From Brachyhypopomus gauderio (lineage: Eukaryota > Chordata > Actinopteri > Gymnotiformes > Hypopomidae), in assembly GCF_052324685.1 (NCBI RefSeq), contig NC_135212.1:20568048-20632047 (forward strand): 64,000 bases of DNA. Reading direction: 5' to 3'. Shown piece by piece: positions 1 to 31,500 of this stretch. A program made the position numbers and the translations under genes. How positions within the stretch are numbered: position 1 is the first letter of the stretch; the number at the start of each line of letters is the position of its first letter. Under the pieces are notes generated by a model, which saw only the letters and a list, made by a program, of their open reading frames with translations, was not told where the DNA came from and searched no databases.

Positions 1-5749
<5,749 letters not shown>

Positions 5750-6770
5750 TGCTTCTCCAGAATGCCACTAATGTGAGGCTACCTCCCATTCCCCACCCCT
5801 CCAACACTGTCCACCAATGACACTTCTTTTTTGAGGATATCCACCCATAGAGGACTTGGAGTATTTGAGAGACAGGTGCTGGGGGCCGGCAGGTCAGGAT
5901 CATGTGCGGTATCTTAAGAAGCTGCTCACACGAGACTGGATTGAAGTGGCACTGCTGTGGGGACTGAAGAATCCGCCTGTCCCTACCACCTCTTAGCTCC
6001 ACCTGCAGTCTTGGTGACTTGGACGCCATCTTCCCACGTCGCCGCGTTTGTGGACAATAACGCACTTTAGCATATGCTGATTTTACCATTCACGGTGTTA
6101 ACTAGCCAGTCCCGCTTTTATCTATAGCTTGACTGGTATTGATTTTTTAAATATATATATATATGTGTGCATATTTGTGTATGACATTATAAATGTTTAC
6201 TTTTTCTTTCCCTTCAAAGAGAGACTTCCTCCCCCCCCCCCCCCCCCCCAAACCACTGTCTTATTTATTTTTAGCACAAGAACAAACTCGTGTTTCCAAA
6301 AACAGCATTGAGCTCAGAGACGTTCCTGTGTACTCATGGATAAGCAATAACGTAGACAGGGAGAGGCCTCTCTCCAGTAGCAGTCGACGTTTTTTTTGTG
6401 TGTGCGTTTGGCACTGTGGGGGAAACAGGGACGTCTTCCTCACCTAAGAATGTGGCGCTAGCTTCTCCCTCCGTCTGCTCCTGCATGGGCTGGACCACAG
6501 TGCCAGTGTCCACGGCAGCCCGAAGAGCGTGCGACTCCCGGCCAGCCGTGTTGCTGTAAATAAGTGTGCTTTGCATCATAGCCTGCAGCCAAAGCAATGG
6601 TGCGCCCTCCACGTGTGAAACGTTTAGTCTCCAGCCCAAAAGTACCTGAGTGGGGCGGAGCGTGAGTGAGCGCAGCCCTCAGTGGCTGTGGGGTTCTGCT
6701 TGCTTCTGGTCGTGTTGGTTTGTATGCATTTTTGGTTTTATACACTTTTTAATAAATGGCCTAAACATGA
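5750..6770 (+). other. kifc3: Probable kifc3 3' untranslated region
   Basis: Sequence from the proposed stop codon to just past AATAAA at 6751-6756. It has a poly-C run (6231-6250) and several small ORFs with no recognisable protein. The assignment depends on the last-exon call at 5727. Confidence 0.5.
6751..6756 (+). terminator. Polyadenylation signal AATAAA, probable kifc3
   Basis: Canonical AATAAA about 1 kb past the proposed kifc3 stop, followed by a T-rich stretch at 6778-6795 that fits a downstream element. Confidence 0.5.
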
Positions 6771-8390
6771 TCAGTGTCTTTTTTTTTTTTTTCCTTCAGT
6801 TTACCAACATCTTATTTGACGATGATTAACACATCTTGGGGTATAATTTGGTGAGAACATGTATACTACCAAATCATACAAGGTAGAGATTCTCAAATAG
6901 TGCTTTTAGCCTCTGTGACTCTGTGATTGAGGCAGACAATGGTACAACCATGCACAAGCAGGGATTAACCAGACTGAGGACATGGTTTGGTGCTGAATGG
7001 TAGTGTTAAATGTGTCATATTTGTCAATTATGATTTTATTTTTTTTTCACACCAATTGAAATTTGTCCTACACATTTACCCATCTGTGCAGTGATAACAC
7101 AAATACTAGTGATTACTAGGGGGCCGTGGTGCACACGTGCCCAGAGCGGTGGGCAGCCCAAGCTCAGCACCCAGGGAGCAGCTGGGGTTGGGTGCCTTGC
7201 TCAAGGGCACCTCAGGCCTGGAAATCAAACCCACAACCCTCTGGTCACAAGACCGATTCCCTACCCCACAGACCATGAATGCCCCCATGACTGTTATTCA
7301 TATTCTCACCAGGAACCAGGTATTCTGTGTTCACTTTGTTTTCAGAATTTTAACCCTGCCAGTGTCATTTGATATGGGAGATTGTTGATGTGAGAATATG
7401 AGTATATTTGGAGATTAACCTGTGACTCATTTAACCAGTGATCTAATAAAGAATGTGATTTGGGGGTTTGAAGATCAGCAGTGAATGAAATTTTCTTTTG
7501 TTCCACATATGTGTTGATCCACACTGAGATAACGAGTAGCAAATAGGGATATGAACAGCATACTGGTGCACCTGAAAACAACAATCACCCCTCGACGCAA
7601 TGCTACTGTCATGCAGTAACGCCAACATAAGGATATGTTCCACCTGTTCTCTGGATGGTTCAACAATTAATTTCCATGTAGTAAAATGTAATGTTAACCT
7701 AGCACACTGCCTTGGTAGGTCAAGCCATAATATAACAAAAGCCCTTATGCAGTTTTATGTCGAGAGAACATTTTTACACTGAGGATGACCAACGACAGTC
7801 TGGGCCCCTAACCAAGCCTTTGGAAATTTTTACAGTATTATACTGGCCACTAGTGTGTTTTATGTGAACTGTGCTTTTCCTGTTGAAACATTTGTTTTAT
7901 GTCTGCTGTCGTCATCTATGGACCAATTACTGTTTTTGTAAGAAAAGCAGGTATGCAATTTTAATACAAAACAAATGTCCAAGTCTATTAAGCACTAACA
8001 TACAGTATATACAAAGACAAATAACATCTTTTTTTTACATATAAAACCATTTTGGAAACCTTGTTGGATATAAAAATCAAAAATGATAAAATGTGATTGG
8101 GGTGAAGCAGTACATTTTCAAGAGATGGATTACATGTACTGCAGATATGCACAGTACAAAAAAATAGAAAATTAGGTGCATAGATGCTGGTTATTTATAA
8201 CATTGAGATGACCCAAAATATTCCTTTGACTATCTCATACTCTGACTATGAACCGATTCGTTTATGATTCTGTGCTGCTTTCTGTGTGTGAACGTACTCG
8301 TGGGGTTTCGCCCGTGGCACCACTCTGTAAGATTTATTTCACCGCGTTAGTCTCCTCAGTTAGAGTCTGTGCGTGGGTTTCGTCTTTAGT
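6771..8390. other. Interval between the convergent 3' ends of kifc3 and wt1
   Basis: AT-rich sequence with no supported gene. It holds a SINE-like repeat (7118-7290), and its right part must include the wt1 3' untranslated region. On the minus strand one AATAAA (plus-strand tttatt at 8333-8338) lies about 55 nt past the wt1 stop; whether it is used is unknown. Confidence 0.6.
7118..7290 (+). repeat. Dispersed SINE-like repeat
   Basis: Contains ggtgccttgctcaagggcac-type sequence, followed by an aaatcaaacccacaac segment and ending with accatgaatgcccc. The stretch resembles a repeat seen very widely in fish introns. The family name is not assigned. Confidence 0.6.
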
Positions 8391-19688
<11,298 letters not shown>

Positions 19689-22448
19689 TCATATCCCCCA
19701 GACAACACTTTCTGTGCACTGACTAATGTCATGATGAATGCGTAAATATGTAAGTGTGTATGTTAATGTGTCTTTTGACCCTTGTGCTCAAATATAACGT
19801 AAAAAGTTTCATATAAGTAGAGGCAATATTAATGTTTTTGTTATCCAACAGTATATTTGGATAATAAAGTGCATCCCTTAGCAAGAGCTGCTTCTTGAAT
19901 CTCTTCTTTCTTCTTCTGAAAAACGCTGTGGGATATTTCAATAATTTCATTTCATTTCATATTACACAGAGAAATGTGGATTTTGAACCATCAGTGTACT
20001 GAAATGGCAATGAAACCTTTTTCACATCATGTCTAAATAAAGAAGTACTGAAAATGCAAGAGCTTCAGACAGGAGATGCGTTCTTGAGCCGTAGACGTAA
20101 AAGCACAATCGTGTCACATTAGGTAAACGTGTGTCTGCCGGCCAGTTGTGTGGTTGTGAGTTATGTCTGTGGGGAGACCAGGTATCAACACGCACAGCTG
20201 TGTGATGTGATGTTTGGTGAGCATTAATAAGTCAAGGAGCACCAGCAAGGAGAAGAAAGTGGAACAAGAACTATTGCATCCACTTTTTGCCATTTGGTGT
20301 CTGGACATGATAAACAATAGTAAATAAATAAAAAGAGTTTGCAATATACTGGGATGTTTCACTACTGCTTGCTGCCTAAACTGAATTTCTTGTTTTGAGT
20401 ATTGTTTTGACTATGATTTTCAATTAAAAGAGAAGTCCTCTTTCTATAAAATGGTCACGATGTCCCTGTCAGAAATGCAGTAATGTTTTTCCATACATGT
20501 GGACCTTAGAAAAATGGAACATCTATCACTAGGGAGATCACCATAGCTGCAGGATGGGTATCTGAACAGGCAGAGCTGGGGCAGCTGTGAATGGTCCTAG
20601 CTGGGAGAATTTGTAAGTTACTGCTTTACAATTACTGATTTAGAGAGCAAGAAACTCAGCACTGGCCAAACTCATCCTCATCATCCAAACTCATTCTGGG
20701 AAACCTCTGGCCAGAGTGGCCATGGAGAGAAGACCATTCATGTGCAGTACATCCACATTCTCCAGATGCAGTAGCTTACCACGTGATGGCAGCAGTGAAG
20801 ACCTTCAGCTTAATATGCAATGTATATCATTAGTACGTCAGGTCTAATTAAAGATAATATTTTGATTTGTTAAAGTATAACCTCAAGAATTCTTGAGAGG
20901 TTGAGTGCCTAAAACGTCTTCATAATAGAAGGGCATGCAATAACTTTGGCAGTAAAAACAAAATTTTTTAAAAATTCTCAAAAAACTATGTTTTTCAGAT
21001 TTACATTTTTGAAGTAATCATCATCATTTCCATTGAATCCAAATACATCATTGCATCTGTCTACAGTTGATGAACATCTTCTAAGGAACATCTTACAAGG
21101 AGCATCTTGAGTTCAGGACATGTGTTGTGAATACCCGCTCCAGACCCTTAACGACACCGGGCCTGGGATTGTGGTTCACGATGAGGCTGAGATGGGTGAC
21201 ACATCTCCTACCCTTGCCTCTCTGTCTGTGGACATCTGGAAGCCTCGTCTGGGAACTTCAAGCCAGGGTGCTACTGACCCAGGGTTCAACTCCACAAGGT
21301 CTTAGATGAGGGGGATGGTAATGTCAGAGTCCAGAAAAGCTGAGTCGTTGCTTGTTGCATCATCTGGCTTATAACAGCAGAACAGCAGGGGGAATTCCTT
21401 ACTCTGGAAAAACTCTGACAAATCGCATGTCATGTAGCATGCGCCGACATTGTTAACCAGGTTACAACTTCAGCTTCCCAGCAGTTTAACAACGCTCTCA
21501 TTCCTCACGCCGAAGTGAGGTTTGCAACACTGATAAAAGAGCAACACCACCTGATGAGGTCTTTACTCTGTAAGTGCATGTCCAGTGTTAGCATTCTGGA
21601 ATAGGGTCACACAGAGGACATCTTCAAGAACCAGAGTCCCTCAAATACCCATTTCTAACTCACAGGAGCGAAGAGGCACGCAGGCCATCCCTGAGGAACA
21701 CAAAGAAACTCCATGTACACAGCTCTAAATAACACTGCACTAAAATAATGGCTCCCCATACAACCATTAAAGTCAATAAGCCATACTGGACTTCTCTCCC
21801 AGTAAATCCTCAACAAAAATGCTGTTTAGTTAAATGCTGGGCATATTAAGTTGAAGGCAGTTATATATGAAAGAAGGTAGTATAGATTGTGTTATATTCA
21901 CTTAAATTTATTTTGCATGGTGCTTTTTATAACATGTGCTGACACAATGCAGGTTTACAGAAATCATGTACTTAGAATTCAGGTCCAGGCTCATAATGAG
22001 CAAGCCAAGTTGAAACTATCAAGGCAAACCTTCCTGTATATGTAATTTAATCATCTTCTGACAATCAAACATGAATTGATAATGTGTTAATGTGTGTTTG
22101 GATCTCCATTCAAACTACATAATACACCCCATTCCACGGATGCCTACACTTCAAAATAAAACAGTTGTAAAGAACCACGTCTTAGCCCTTACGATGATAC
22201 CCCTACGAACACACACAGAAGAATGGCAAGTCAGGGTCAAAGAACTGATAACATGCTGTCTTCCCATCATTTCATTCCACACTTCAAAAAGAACTGGGAA
22301 TCAAAGCTAAGATAAAGCGCAGCTAGGAATATCCGAGGAGGAAAAGCACATTTCTTTTGTTGGGTGAAACTCTCCAGTTGTCTTGGCTGGCCTTCAATCT
22401 TTAAATCACTCCTCATGTGTGATAATATTCCTTCGCACACACCTGCAG

Positions 22449-22450
<2 letters not shown>

Positions 22451-22511
<61 letters not shown>
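22451..22511. repeat. (CA)n microsatellite
   Basis: About 30 CA units. Confidence 0.95.
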
Positions 22512-22515
<4 letters not shown>

Positions 22516-23511
22516 ATTTACTACTTCAGTGTTCACCAATGCAATTTGCTCTAACTCTTTTCGAAGTAGATAATGGATTGAAAGTAGTGGCTTCAGAGGA
22601 ACAAGTGTTTGTCAGATCAGTAAAGGAGGCACCAAGTGTGATGTGTTGAACACAGCACATATACTGTCGGTGCTAATGGGCCCATTACAGGGAAGGACGT
22701 TGGTGGCAAGTTAGTGGTGTAACACACGAGTCCCTACAACCCCAGGTCTCAGGGAAATTATATGTTTTTGACAAAATGCCCACAAGTTATTTCTAGCATT
22801 AATTATTGCTATTTTGGGGGGAAAATATCTTGATAGATTCACCTTGAACCTTTTAAGCATGACCCAAATCAACACACAAGACAAGACTGAAGGTCAGCTT
22901 CTTCAACCCTGATTAAATCTAAGAACTAAAATTTATTTCTAATGATTCACCACTGGCACTGCACTTCAGTCCAAACCTGGGGTTAGTCCATGACCAGCCC
23001 TAAATGTTTGTTTAGTATGAAAAAGGAAAGTTCTCATTTTAGATGCTAAACTTTTTTTTTTTATCAAACTTTTTAAAACAAAGTGACAATAAAGTGTAAT
23101 TAATGTACTTCAATGGTAGTAAAATATCAGGATACACTTCAGAAATAATATTTTGCAAAAGTCTACTATTTGGACAAATACCTAGTATGTTTGGAATTTG
23201 GATATTAATAAGTACTGTGTAAGTCTATGTGAAGGTCGTGAGTGGGTTTTCTGTGATTCATGGAGAGAGTTTCATTATGAGGTTGGGTGATGTTTGCCAG
23301 GACCAACATGTGTCAAGAAATGGTATCTTCTCACAGATAAAATCACTGTTACATTGCCACGGCAACAGATGAGAGGACTCGAAAGAACGGCACCACAAAT
23401 CACAAACGCCTTTTCCTTGACAGAATGTTCAAGTTCTCATTCACTCATCCCTCCATAATGGGGGATAGTAACTCTGTGTGGAGTTATGAGGATACAGTAC
23501 AATTTTACATT

Positions 23512-23700
23512 TCCTTTTACATTTGGCATTTAGCAGACGCTCTTATCCAGGGCAACTTACAAAAGTGCTTTGTCATCTACTCATAGAATGTATCCAAGCC
23601 AGTGCAGAAGGTCAGAGTTCAAGATACCATTGAACTAGAACACTGGTAAAACACAGGAATCAGTGCTGATACCTAGAAGTGCAAAATAAGCATAAGCTCT
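23512..23700 (+). mobile_element. V-SINE-like element
   Basis: Contains ggcatttagcagacgctctt followed by atccagggcaacttac, the conserved core of teleost V-SINEs. The segment after it (ccaagccagtgcagaagg and on) looks like a family-specific tail. The 5' tRNA-like head was not identified, so it is probably truncated. Confidence 0.75.
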
Positions 23701-23739
23701 ATATCAGACAGTGATAAGTACAATACCACACAAAATCAC

Positions 23740-23845
23740 ACAATATCAAATGATAAACAATACCACAATACCAAACAAAATCACCCAATACCAAAATATA
23801 ACAAAAATACCAAACAATACCACACAATAGCAAACAATAAGTGTT
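23740..23845. repeat. Low-complexity (CAATAC-like) region
   Basis: Imperfect tandem copies of accaaacaatacc-like units, directly after the SINE-like element. Confidence 0.7.
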
Positions 23846-24964
23846 AAAGGGTTCTGTTAATCAGTAGTATAAAAGCATTGAAAACAGTAGTTAAAAATTT
23901 CTGCAGGATTACAATAATGGTCATATAAATATTCCACTAGATAAGTCTTTGAAGACTGCAAGGGACTGTAATGTTTGAACAGGCAGAGGACATTTGATCC
24001 ACAGCCTGGGAACATCTAGACTTGATGTTTGTCTTCTGTGAGACTTGAAGTATGATGTTTCAAGCTGAGGTATACTTGAGGTTCAAAATTATTGAGGTAT
24101 AGATCGGGTTTTGACAATTTCCATCATGTAGGGATGAGCCAGTCCTTGTTTTTGTTTTTTGCTTTGAGGCAAACATTGCGGTTTTACAGTTTTTTACAGT
24201 TGCTAACGAGCGTTTATCAATACATACGTACTTTTTCAAAACTCTAAACACAGTAAACTAAACATCAGTTTGATGTGGCCTATACTATTACTGTAACATG
24301 CTCTAAAATGCTTACATTTTCTGTACAAACAATGTTACCCAATATCAACATTCTGGATCTTTCTTGTCTTATTTACAAATGCTTGCACACAACATGTCAA
24401 AAATTAAAACCTTAAATATAGTATAAAAAACATATGGGTAACATTCATTCACTGAAATATTCATATACATTTTTGAATGTATAGATAATTTAAATAAAGT
24501 GCAGCACTGGACAAACCATAGTTGGTTCCAATACCAGTTGGAGACACAGCCAGGTGATGGACACATGGACACATACAGTAACAATACAGTAACAAGACTG
24601 TTCAATTTGGGATGTGGTTTTTCCTCGTGTGGCTTTTTTTGTGTACATACATGTACATACATTTTTTTATAAAAAGCTAATTATAGTGTTTACTGTATAC
24701 TGTATATTCACTGTAATTTTAGAGTTAGACAACAAATACATGTTCATAGTACTGTAAAATATGACCTTTACTACACGATTGTCACAGACTCAATTTTTGT
24801 GTACTCTACATTCCGTACAGTACATAAATATCACTCATTGTGTAGATGGTATGTTGCCCCAAATGCATAATTTGAGGAAATAGTACAAATGTAGTGGATT
24901 ACAGAAAAAAACTGTAGGGTGTAAGGTGTAAGGTTGTACTGTCCACCTATCTTGATGTTCCTTT

Positions 24965-24965
<1 letters not shown>

Positions 24966-25043
<78 letters not shown>
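24966..25043. repeat. (GT)n microsatellite
   Basis: About 38 GT units. Confidence 0.95.
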
Positions 25044-25044
<1 letters not shown>

Positions 25045-25559
25045 TGTGTGTGTGCACGCGCACACATGCATTTGTTATCTGACCCTTGAGGTTTTTCTTC
25101 CATGTGAAATAAATGGCTTGTCTCAGTGCGGTAAATAGTTATCTCTCTGTAGGAGCAGGTGGACATGAGTCAGTCCACTAAGTGGTCAGAAGCTTAAAGT
25201 TCAGCAAAGTTACAGTAAAGTATTCTCACCCTGCCCACTGAATCATGGTTGATGGAAGATGGATCTAATCAAGCAAAATTTGTGTCTTATTTTAGGATAT
25301 AAGTTTTCCCAGGTTCACCTTCAAGAAATGTTTCGCTTTTGTATCCGAACATTTAACTACATTCATGTCACCTTTCTGTTATTGATCAGCAAGTGGTTGT
25401 TGTTAATTTTTATTTTGCCTGATGAAGTGGTTATTCAACATAATCACTCTACACTTTAAAGTTATACATCCTACCATTTAGCTTTCTGTTTATTGTCTGA
25501 CAACTTTTTGTCCTTGCAGGATTTGGTGTTTCTACTGTTCTGCTTTGATTTAATTTGTA

Positions 25560-25645
25560 TGCTGCTGTGACAAAACAGTTTCCCTCAGGGATTAATAAAG
25601 AACTGTATGTGTGTCTGTCTGCCTGTCTTTCAGTCTATCTGACTG
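25560..25645 (+). mobile_element. 3' tail of a non-LTR retrotransposon
   Basis: The sequence tttccctcagggattaataa followed by agaactgt and a (TCTG)-like tandem resembles the 3' end of fish LINE elements that finish in short tandem repeats. No coding part is seen here, so it is a 5'-truncated copy. Confidence 0.5.
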
Positions 25646-26417
25646 TCTATCCTTAAGTCCATACCATCCTGGCATTTGTTCAAAATATCATACAGTTTAT
25701 GCTCACAGAACCTCAGTATACTGCTTATTAAACATTAAAGCTTCATTTGGAAACATTTCTAAAAGGGAAGTTTATATGCAGACACTGTGGTCATTTCCAT
25801 GTTCTATGAAGCAATTGTTGACAATTTAGTCACAGTTACAGTTTTTCTAATAGTGTGGGGAATTCTTGAGATTTCAAGAATCTTTCAGCAGTTTATCATA
25901 AAACCACACCCCATAAAATTGGCACACCCTTTGTCTCTCGCTTGTCCATTCACCCACTTGAAACTCCTGACATTTCTGTGGAAGCTGACCTGTACCACTT
26001 AGAATGATTAAGTAGATAAATCACTATGTAAGAGCCTTCCCATGACACTGCTCAAACTTTGGTCCATTAAAACATCTGTCTTTGGCCTGGCTGGGAAATC
26101 TTTTCGAATGCACAGCACCACCACTGGACCAAGTGGACATCTTCTCTTCTGGGTGTGATCGACCTCAGTGCATGTAGGTCACTCAAGGCATTTTCTGATG
26201 AGATCACTGATTCAATTGCTACATGAGAACTGACCTGAGGAGGTGAAATGTTGGGATGGGGGGATGGACATTGTTGAGGTCATTGAAACTAAGACATATA
26301 TGTATACATCTGTGTCATTTATGATCAGAAATTACATGATGGTTTCAACGGAACCTACTAAAGTATTTAATAGCTCTCCCAACACTATCACCCCTTTACA
26401 TCTCTTCCTAATAGTAT

Positions 26418-26419
26418 TC

Positions 26420-26453
<34 letters not shown>

Positions 26454-26481
26454 AGCATTACTACTATTATTATTATTGTAG

Positions 26482-26513
<32 letters not shown>
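26418..26513. repeat. (CTA)n and (ATT)n triplet repeats
   Basis: About 11 CTA units (26418-26451), then an ATT-rich run (26463-26513). Confidence 0.9.
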
Positions 26514-26514
<1 letters not shown>

Positions 26515-28480
26515 AAATGATACCAAGTGTGTGAAAGGATCAATGTACATAGAACAAATGTGTTAATAGAACAATTTTTTAAAGTGTGGAAAGTTACCCA
26601 TAAGCTGTGAAATCTGACCCATCTCCAGCTGGAGCACATAGCAGCTCTTGGTACCAGGCACTTGCTGCTAGGAGTAACGTGGTGTATCTGGCCAGTATGC
26701 TTCTACAGTGAAATATGACTCATCTTCTTCAGCATTAAAATGATTCTTATCATTCATACCCAATAAAACAAAGTTGCCCATTTGTGCTGTTTAATGCTAG
26801 TTAGTGGTCTTTGAAATGTCATCCCCTTCGCAAACAGCAATACAAAACACCTACGAACTGCAATAAAGAATAAAGAAAAAACTGAGACGAAAGCTTTAGA
26901 AACGCAATAAACAATAATATCTGTACTAGATAACTTCTTAAGCAAAATAAGGTTCCAACAAAATAAGGTTCACCGCTCCGTGTTCCTCGGAAGCGGAATA
27001 TGTAAACAACGTGCACGAGGGCATCAAAGGACTGAAACTAGCTAGCGGTGGTATGCTAACGACAGCTAGCGTCGCCACAGCGGGCAGAAATTACCATACA
27101 GTTAAGCCCGCCCACTAAGAGGGAAGATATGATTGGTCAATTTTACTGTCATTTGAAACTGGCTGGCCCTCTGTAAATTTACGTCATAAATTTTATGACA
27201 CGGTTGAATAATTTCTTTGCTTATCTTTTTGTAATTGTTTAGATGTCGATTGTCAAACTGTAAGTAGATAAAATAAAATTGGATAATTATATGATATATA
27301 TTTTATGTTTTAAGAATATTTTAGGCCCTCTGAGAGGGTGTAGAGGGCCCTGACGGTTCCCCACTGCACTGATCAGTATGTGGACCAAAACAAATGAGAG
27401 TCTTAGGTCACGGCACTAAAACATCTTTTAGTTACCCTTCTAATCAAGGGATTATATCGATTAAAAATTATGTAATATGAAATGTCACACCTGATTCCTG
27501 CAACTGGCTAAAAAATGCAGCTGGGTATAAAGTGACAGGACTGCTGAGTCATCCATGGCTATAAGGCCAGGATAGCTCACCTGGTCCACATTTGGGTGAC
27601 AGGGAGGGCTTACCTGCTCTCTGGTGCTGATATACTGTGGTGGCCTTTCCTGTCTGCCAACATATGAGAGCAGAATTAAGCTGTCAACAACAAGCATGTG
27701 CTCCCTTCACACTTGTTAGACTCACACTCCCTTCACACTGCTACATTAAGGTGCATGTTATGCTTCCTCTGTCTCGTAGTGTTCACAGGGCCTTAGGTTT
27801 GCAAGCAGATTTCCGATTCACATAAAGCTACATTTGAATCACCTCCCTCCCTGAAGCATAGGCCAGGTCTCAGCACACTAAAACATGTTTTGTATGCCTA
27901 TGAAAATGTTTGACTACGACTGTGTATGTTTATGAAATCGTTTGGCTCGTCACATATTGAAGACGTGAGTGAAGGTTGGTGAACTATATAAAAGTTCACA
28001 TTCTTTTTGTACTGATGGCATTCATTGTTTATAAAATGTCTTTCTCCATTTTAAACGTTTTTCACGTAGAATGGTGATTCCAAATGGTGTGTCTCATTAA
28101 TAAAAAGTGCATACCCGTAGGTTCAGCCCAGGAAAACATGAGAAATTTCAGACATCCGTTCAAGTTATGCAGTACAATTAATAATTCAAGTCCATACTTA
28201 ACATCAGAATTCATTATTGTCCTAATGCCATCATATCCATCTTATGTTTAGAAGTATCCTTCCAAGTCACACAATCAATAATTAATTAATTAATTCATCC
28301 ACTACTTAATTAATTAATCTAGTCACTGAAACTGAGAGCTAAAAGAAGCCAACAGTATATAACTCAGAAGCAACACCAACGTTTCAGTAATTATAAATAT
28401 TGATACTAAAATAAGACTTATGTTCATGTGTCTTTAAGACAATGACCCGGAAATACATGACCGACACCGGTCACTTACTG

Positions 28481-28552
28481 AGTTCTCTTCCGGCCTTTGG
28501 AGCCTCATAGTGAGCGTGGATTTTTATCTGTGCTCCAAATATATTTTTTAAA
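28481..28552 (+). promoter_or_regulatory. eif3m: Probable eif3m transcription start region and 5' leader
   Basis: ttctcttccggcctttgg at 28483-28500 combines a CTTCCGG (ETS-type) site with a pyrimidine-rich start. It lies about 60 bp before the ATG. This fits a TATA-less housekeeping promoter and a possible 5' TOP start. The start point itself is not shown. Confidence 0.4.
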
Positions 28553-31500
28553 ATGAGCGTCCCAGCATTTATTGATATTACAGAAGAGGATCAGGTATTG
28601 GGAAGCTAACGTGTATTATATTAATCTGCATATTATGATTTCTTATTGTAAATGGCTTTGATATTTTATAAGGCCTTGGCCAGTTTCTTGATGGGTTCTA
28701 GCATTAGCAGGTTAACCAGCTAGCTACCGCCATAGACCGTTAACTGGTTAGCTAAGCTAGCTAGCTATGTTGGCTAACTGGTAAGCAGTTTAATTTGCCA
28801 GCTAGTCACGTTAGGTCTTCAACAAATTGAATTAATTGTAAATAAATAAAGTGTACACCACAATACAACACATAGTCTAATGTAGCTAGCATAGCTAACT
28901 AGCCAATACCATAAGGCGTTATTGGGTTTCTTCTGTGTGCGGCTGTAATGTGGAGGACGTTGTCAGTATGTAACTAATGTTACTGGGAAGGGTCCCTTTA
29001 ACCACAGTTTGAATATTGTTAGCTACCAATGCCATATGCACTGATTATAAGAAAACATGTAGGCCTAACGTATTTGCTCCAGTTTATGTATGTAATTTGA
29101 GGGACCTTTCCTGATCCATGTAATTGTGTTAATGGAAACATTGTTTATGTTCTTGTGTTTATGATTGAAGGCTTCTGAGCTCCGGGCCTATATCAAATCC
29201 AAAGGAGCTGAGATCTCTGAGGAGAACTCGGACGGAGGTCTTCACGTCGACCTGGCTCAGATTATTGAGGCGTGTGACGTCTGCCTGAAGGACGACGACA
29301 AGGGTGAGTGGCTGAGCCACGAATGAGCATTTTAGGTCCATCTTAACTGTGCGGGCGATATGTGAGGTGATTGTGCATACGCGTGACCGTGTCTTTTCAC
29401 ACACACGTGCAGATGTGGAGAGTGTGATGAACAGCATCGTGTCCCTGCTGCTGATTCTGGAGACGGACAAGCAGGAGTCCCTCATCGAGAGTCTGTGTGA
29501 GAAGCTGGTGAAGTTCAGGGAAGGCGAGCGCACCTCTCTCAGGATGCAGCTGTATGTGACATGCGTGCGCCTGATTGTACATCCGTTCTTCTCAAATGTT
29601 TACTTAAGGCCTCAGGCAAAAAAAAAACCCCTGGTCAGAATCAAAATGTGCTTTAAAATTGAACAGTTTAAAAATTTTGGTTATCAGTCCTTTTTTGTGT
29701 TGTTAAATTAATAGGAAATTGATGAATGCATCTAACTGAACATACATTTCATATGCAGTAAATAGTAATATTTATAAAATAGAAGTTCTACTATAAACAC
29801 TAATCGGTGTGAAACATTAGGTGCCAGTTTTTTACTTGGATTTCTTATATTTGCAGATGTTTGTCATATTGTTGATTTTAGTTTTCTCTTGTCAGCCTGA
29901 GCAACCTGTTCCATGGTATGGATGAGAACGCACCGGTGAGGTACACAGTGTACTGCAGTCTGATCAAGGTGGCGGCCGCCTGCAGTGCCATCTCCTTCAT
30001 CCCCACAGACCTGGACCAGGTACGGCCTCCGCTGCAGTGGAAACGACCCGTGTGGTCCTAACGTACATGAATAAAGTGGTGTATGTGTGAGCGTTAAGCA
30101 GTGGTGAATAAGTCTGATCTCCTTTGTTTTCCCACATAAGGTACGCAAGTGGATTGTTGACTGGAACCTGAACACAGAGAAGAAACACACACTGCTGAGG
30201 CTTGTATATGAGGCCCTGGTTGACTGCAAGAAGAGGTAACCACACACTCACAGACTTCTGCTTCAAAACTTTGCCGTTTAGCCTGGCCTACCATGAGTGT
30301 TTGGTGTCCCACAGTGAGGCTGCAGCCAAAGTGATGGTGGAGCTGTTGGGCAGTTACACAGAAGACAATGCTTCCCAAGCTCGGGTAGATGCTCACAGGT
30401 CTGTCTGTTTCCCAGTCTGTCTGTTTCCCTGTCTGTCTGTCTGTCTGTCTGTCTCACTCACACGCCTCATTTGCCATGTCTTTGCAGGTGCATTGTCCGT
30501 GCTTTGAAGGATCCGAACACGTTTTTGTTTGACCACCTCCTGGCCCTGAAGCCTGTGCGTTTCCTGGAGGGCGAGCTCATTCATGACGTGAGTGCTTATT
30601 GAAACATACGAGATGAGTTCAGATGCCGTTGTGATGCACGACATTGTGAGAAGTCACGTTGGTGACGGGTGCTGGAAAGTAAGCTAGCCGAATTCCTTTC
30701 AGTGGGTGTTGGCCCTGCGGGGAGATGCAGCTAAGTAAACATCTTGTGTATTGCATCAATCTCTGTGGGCCTTCATTAGATTGAGATTTAGTGTCGTTTC
30801 ATTGTGTGGTAGGGGATTTTTTTTTGTTCTCCATTCTTCTTTACTTTTTCACTGTGTTTGTTGCTCAAACTTTGGAAATTTCCCTATATATGTTGTAGGA
30901 TTCCTGTACTAGTGTTCATATTGTGAAACACCAACATGTTAAATCCTGGGTCATTTGCTGTTGACTGTTCTTTAAATCACAATCTATCTTTCTGTTTAGC
31001 TCCTGACCATCTTTGTGAGTGCAAAGTTAGCAGCCTATGTCAAGTTCTACCAGGCTAATAAAGACTTCATTGATTCTCTTGGTAAGTAATGAGCCTGGTA
31101 AGCATTCACTGAAAACAAACTTAAGCCAAATGTAATCAAGTAATTAACAGGAGAATGAGTTCACCTTGGTTGTGTTAGTTCTATTATTAATAAGTAGCCC
31201 TGTTTTAACAAAATGTGTCAAGACACTGAATATTGTGTATAAATGATATCAGACACTGGTAAAACAAACCACTGGCAGCCCGAGAGGCTGAGGGCCTCAC
31301 ATGCTTCATCTGAGTAGCACGCAGCCGATTATCACGGATCATACAACGTTGAGTCAGCATACCACCGAGGGTATCACTATCCACCCTCTCCTGATGAGCT
31401 CATACACTCCCACAATTGGCCAGTGTTGGTGTGATTGGCAGGAGAGGGGGAGAGTATGCCCCTCCCTCCCTGACAGCATGGTAAATTTTACTGTCTCAGG

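Noticed and set aside
24170-24860. Possible mariner-type relic (tttttacagttgctaa-like start and gtacagta motifs)
   Set aside because: The motifs resemble a fish repeat, but neither inverted ends nor coding fragments could be paired by eye.
26960-27140. Possible promoter with gctagc motifs and CCAAT-like site
   Set aside because: Somewhat CpG-richer than its surroundings, but no exon or ORF follows on either strand.
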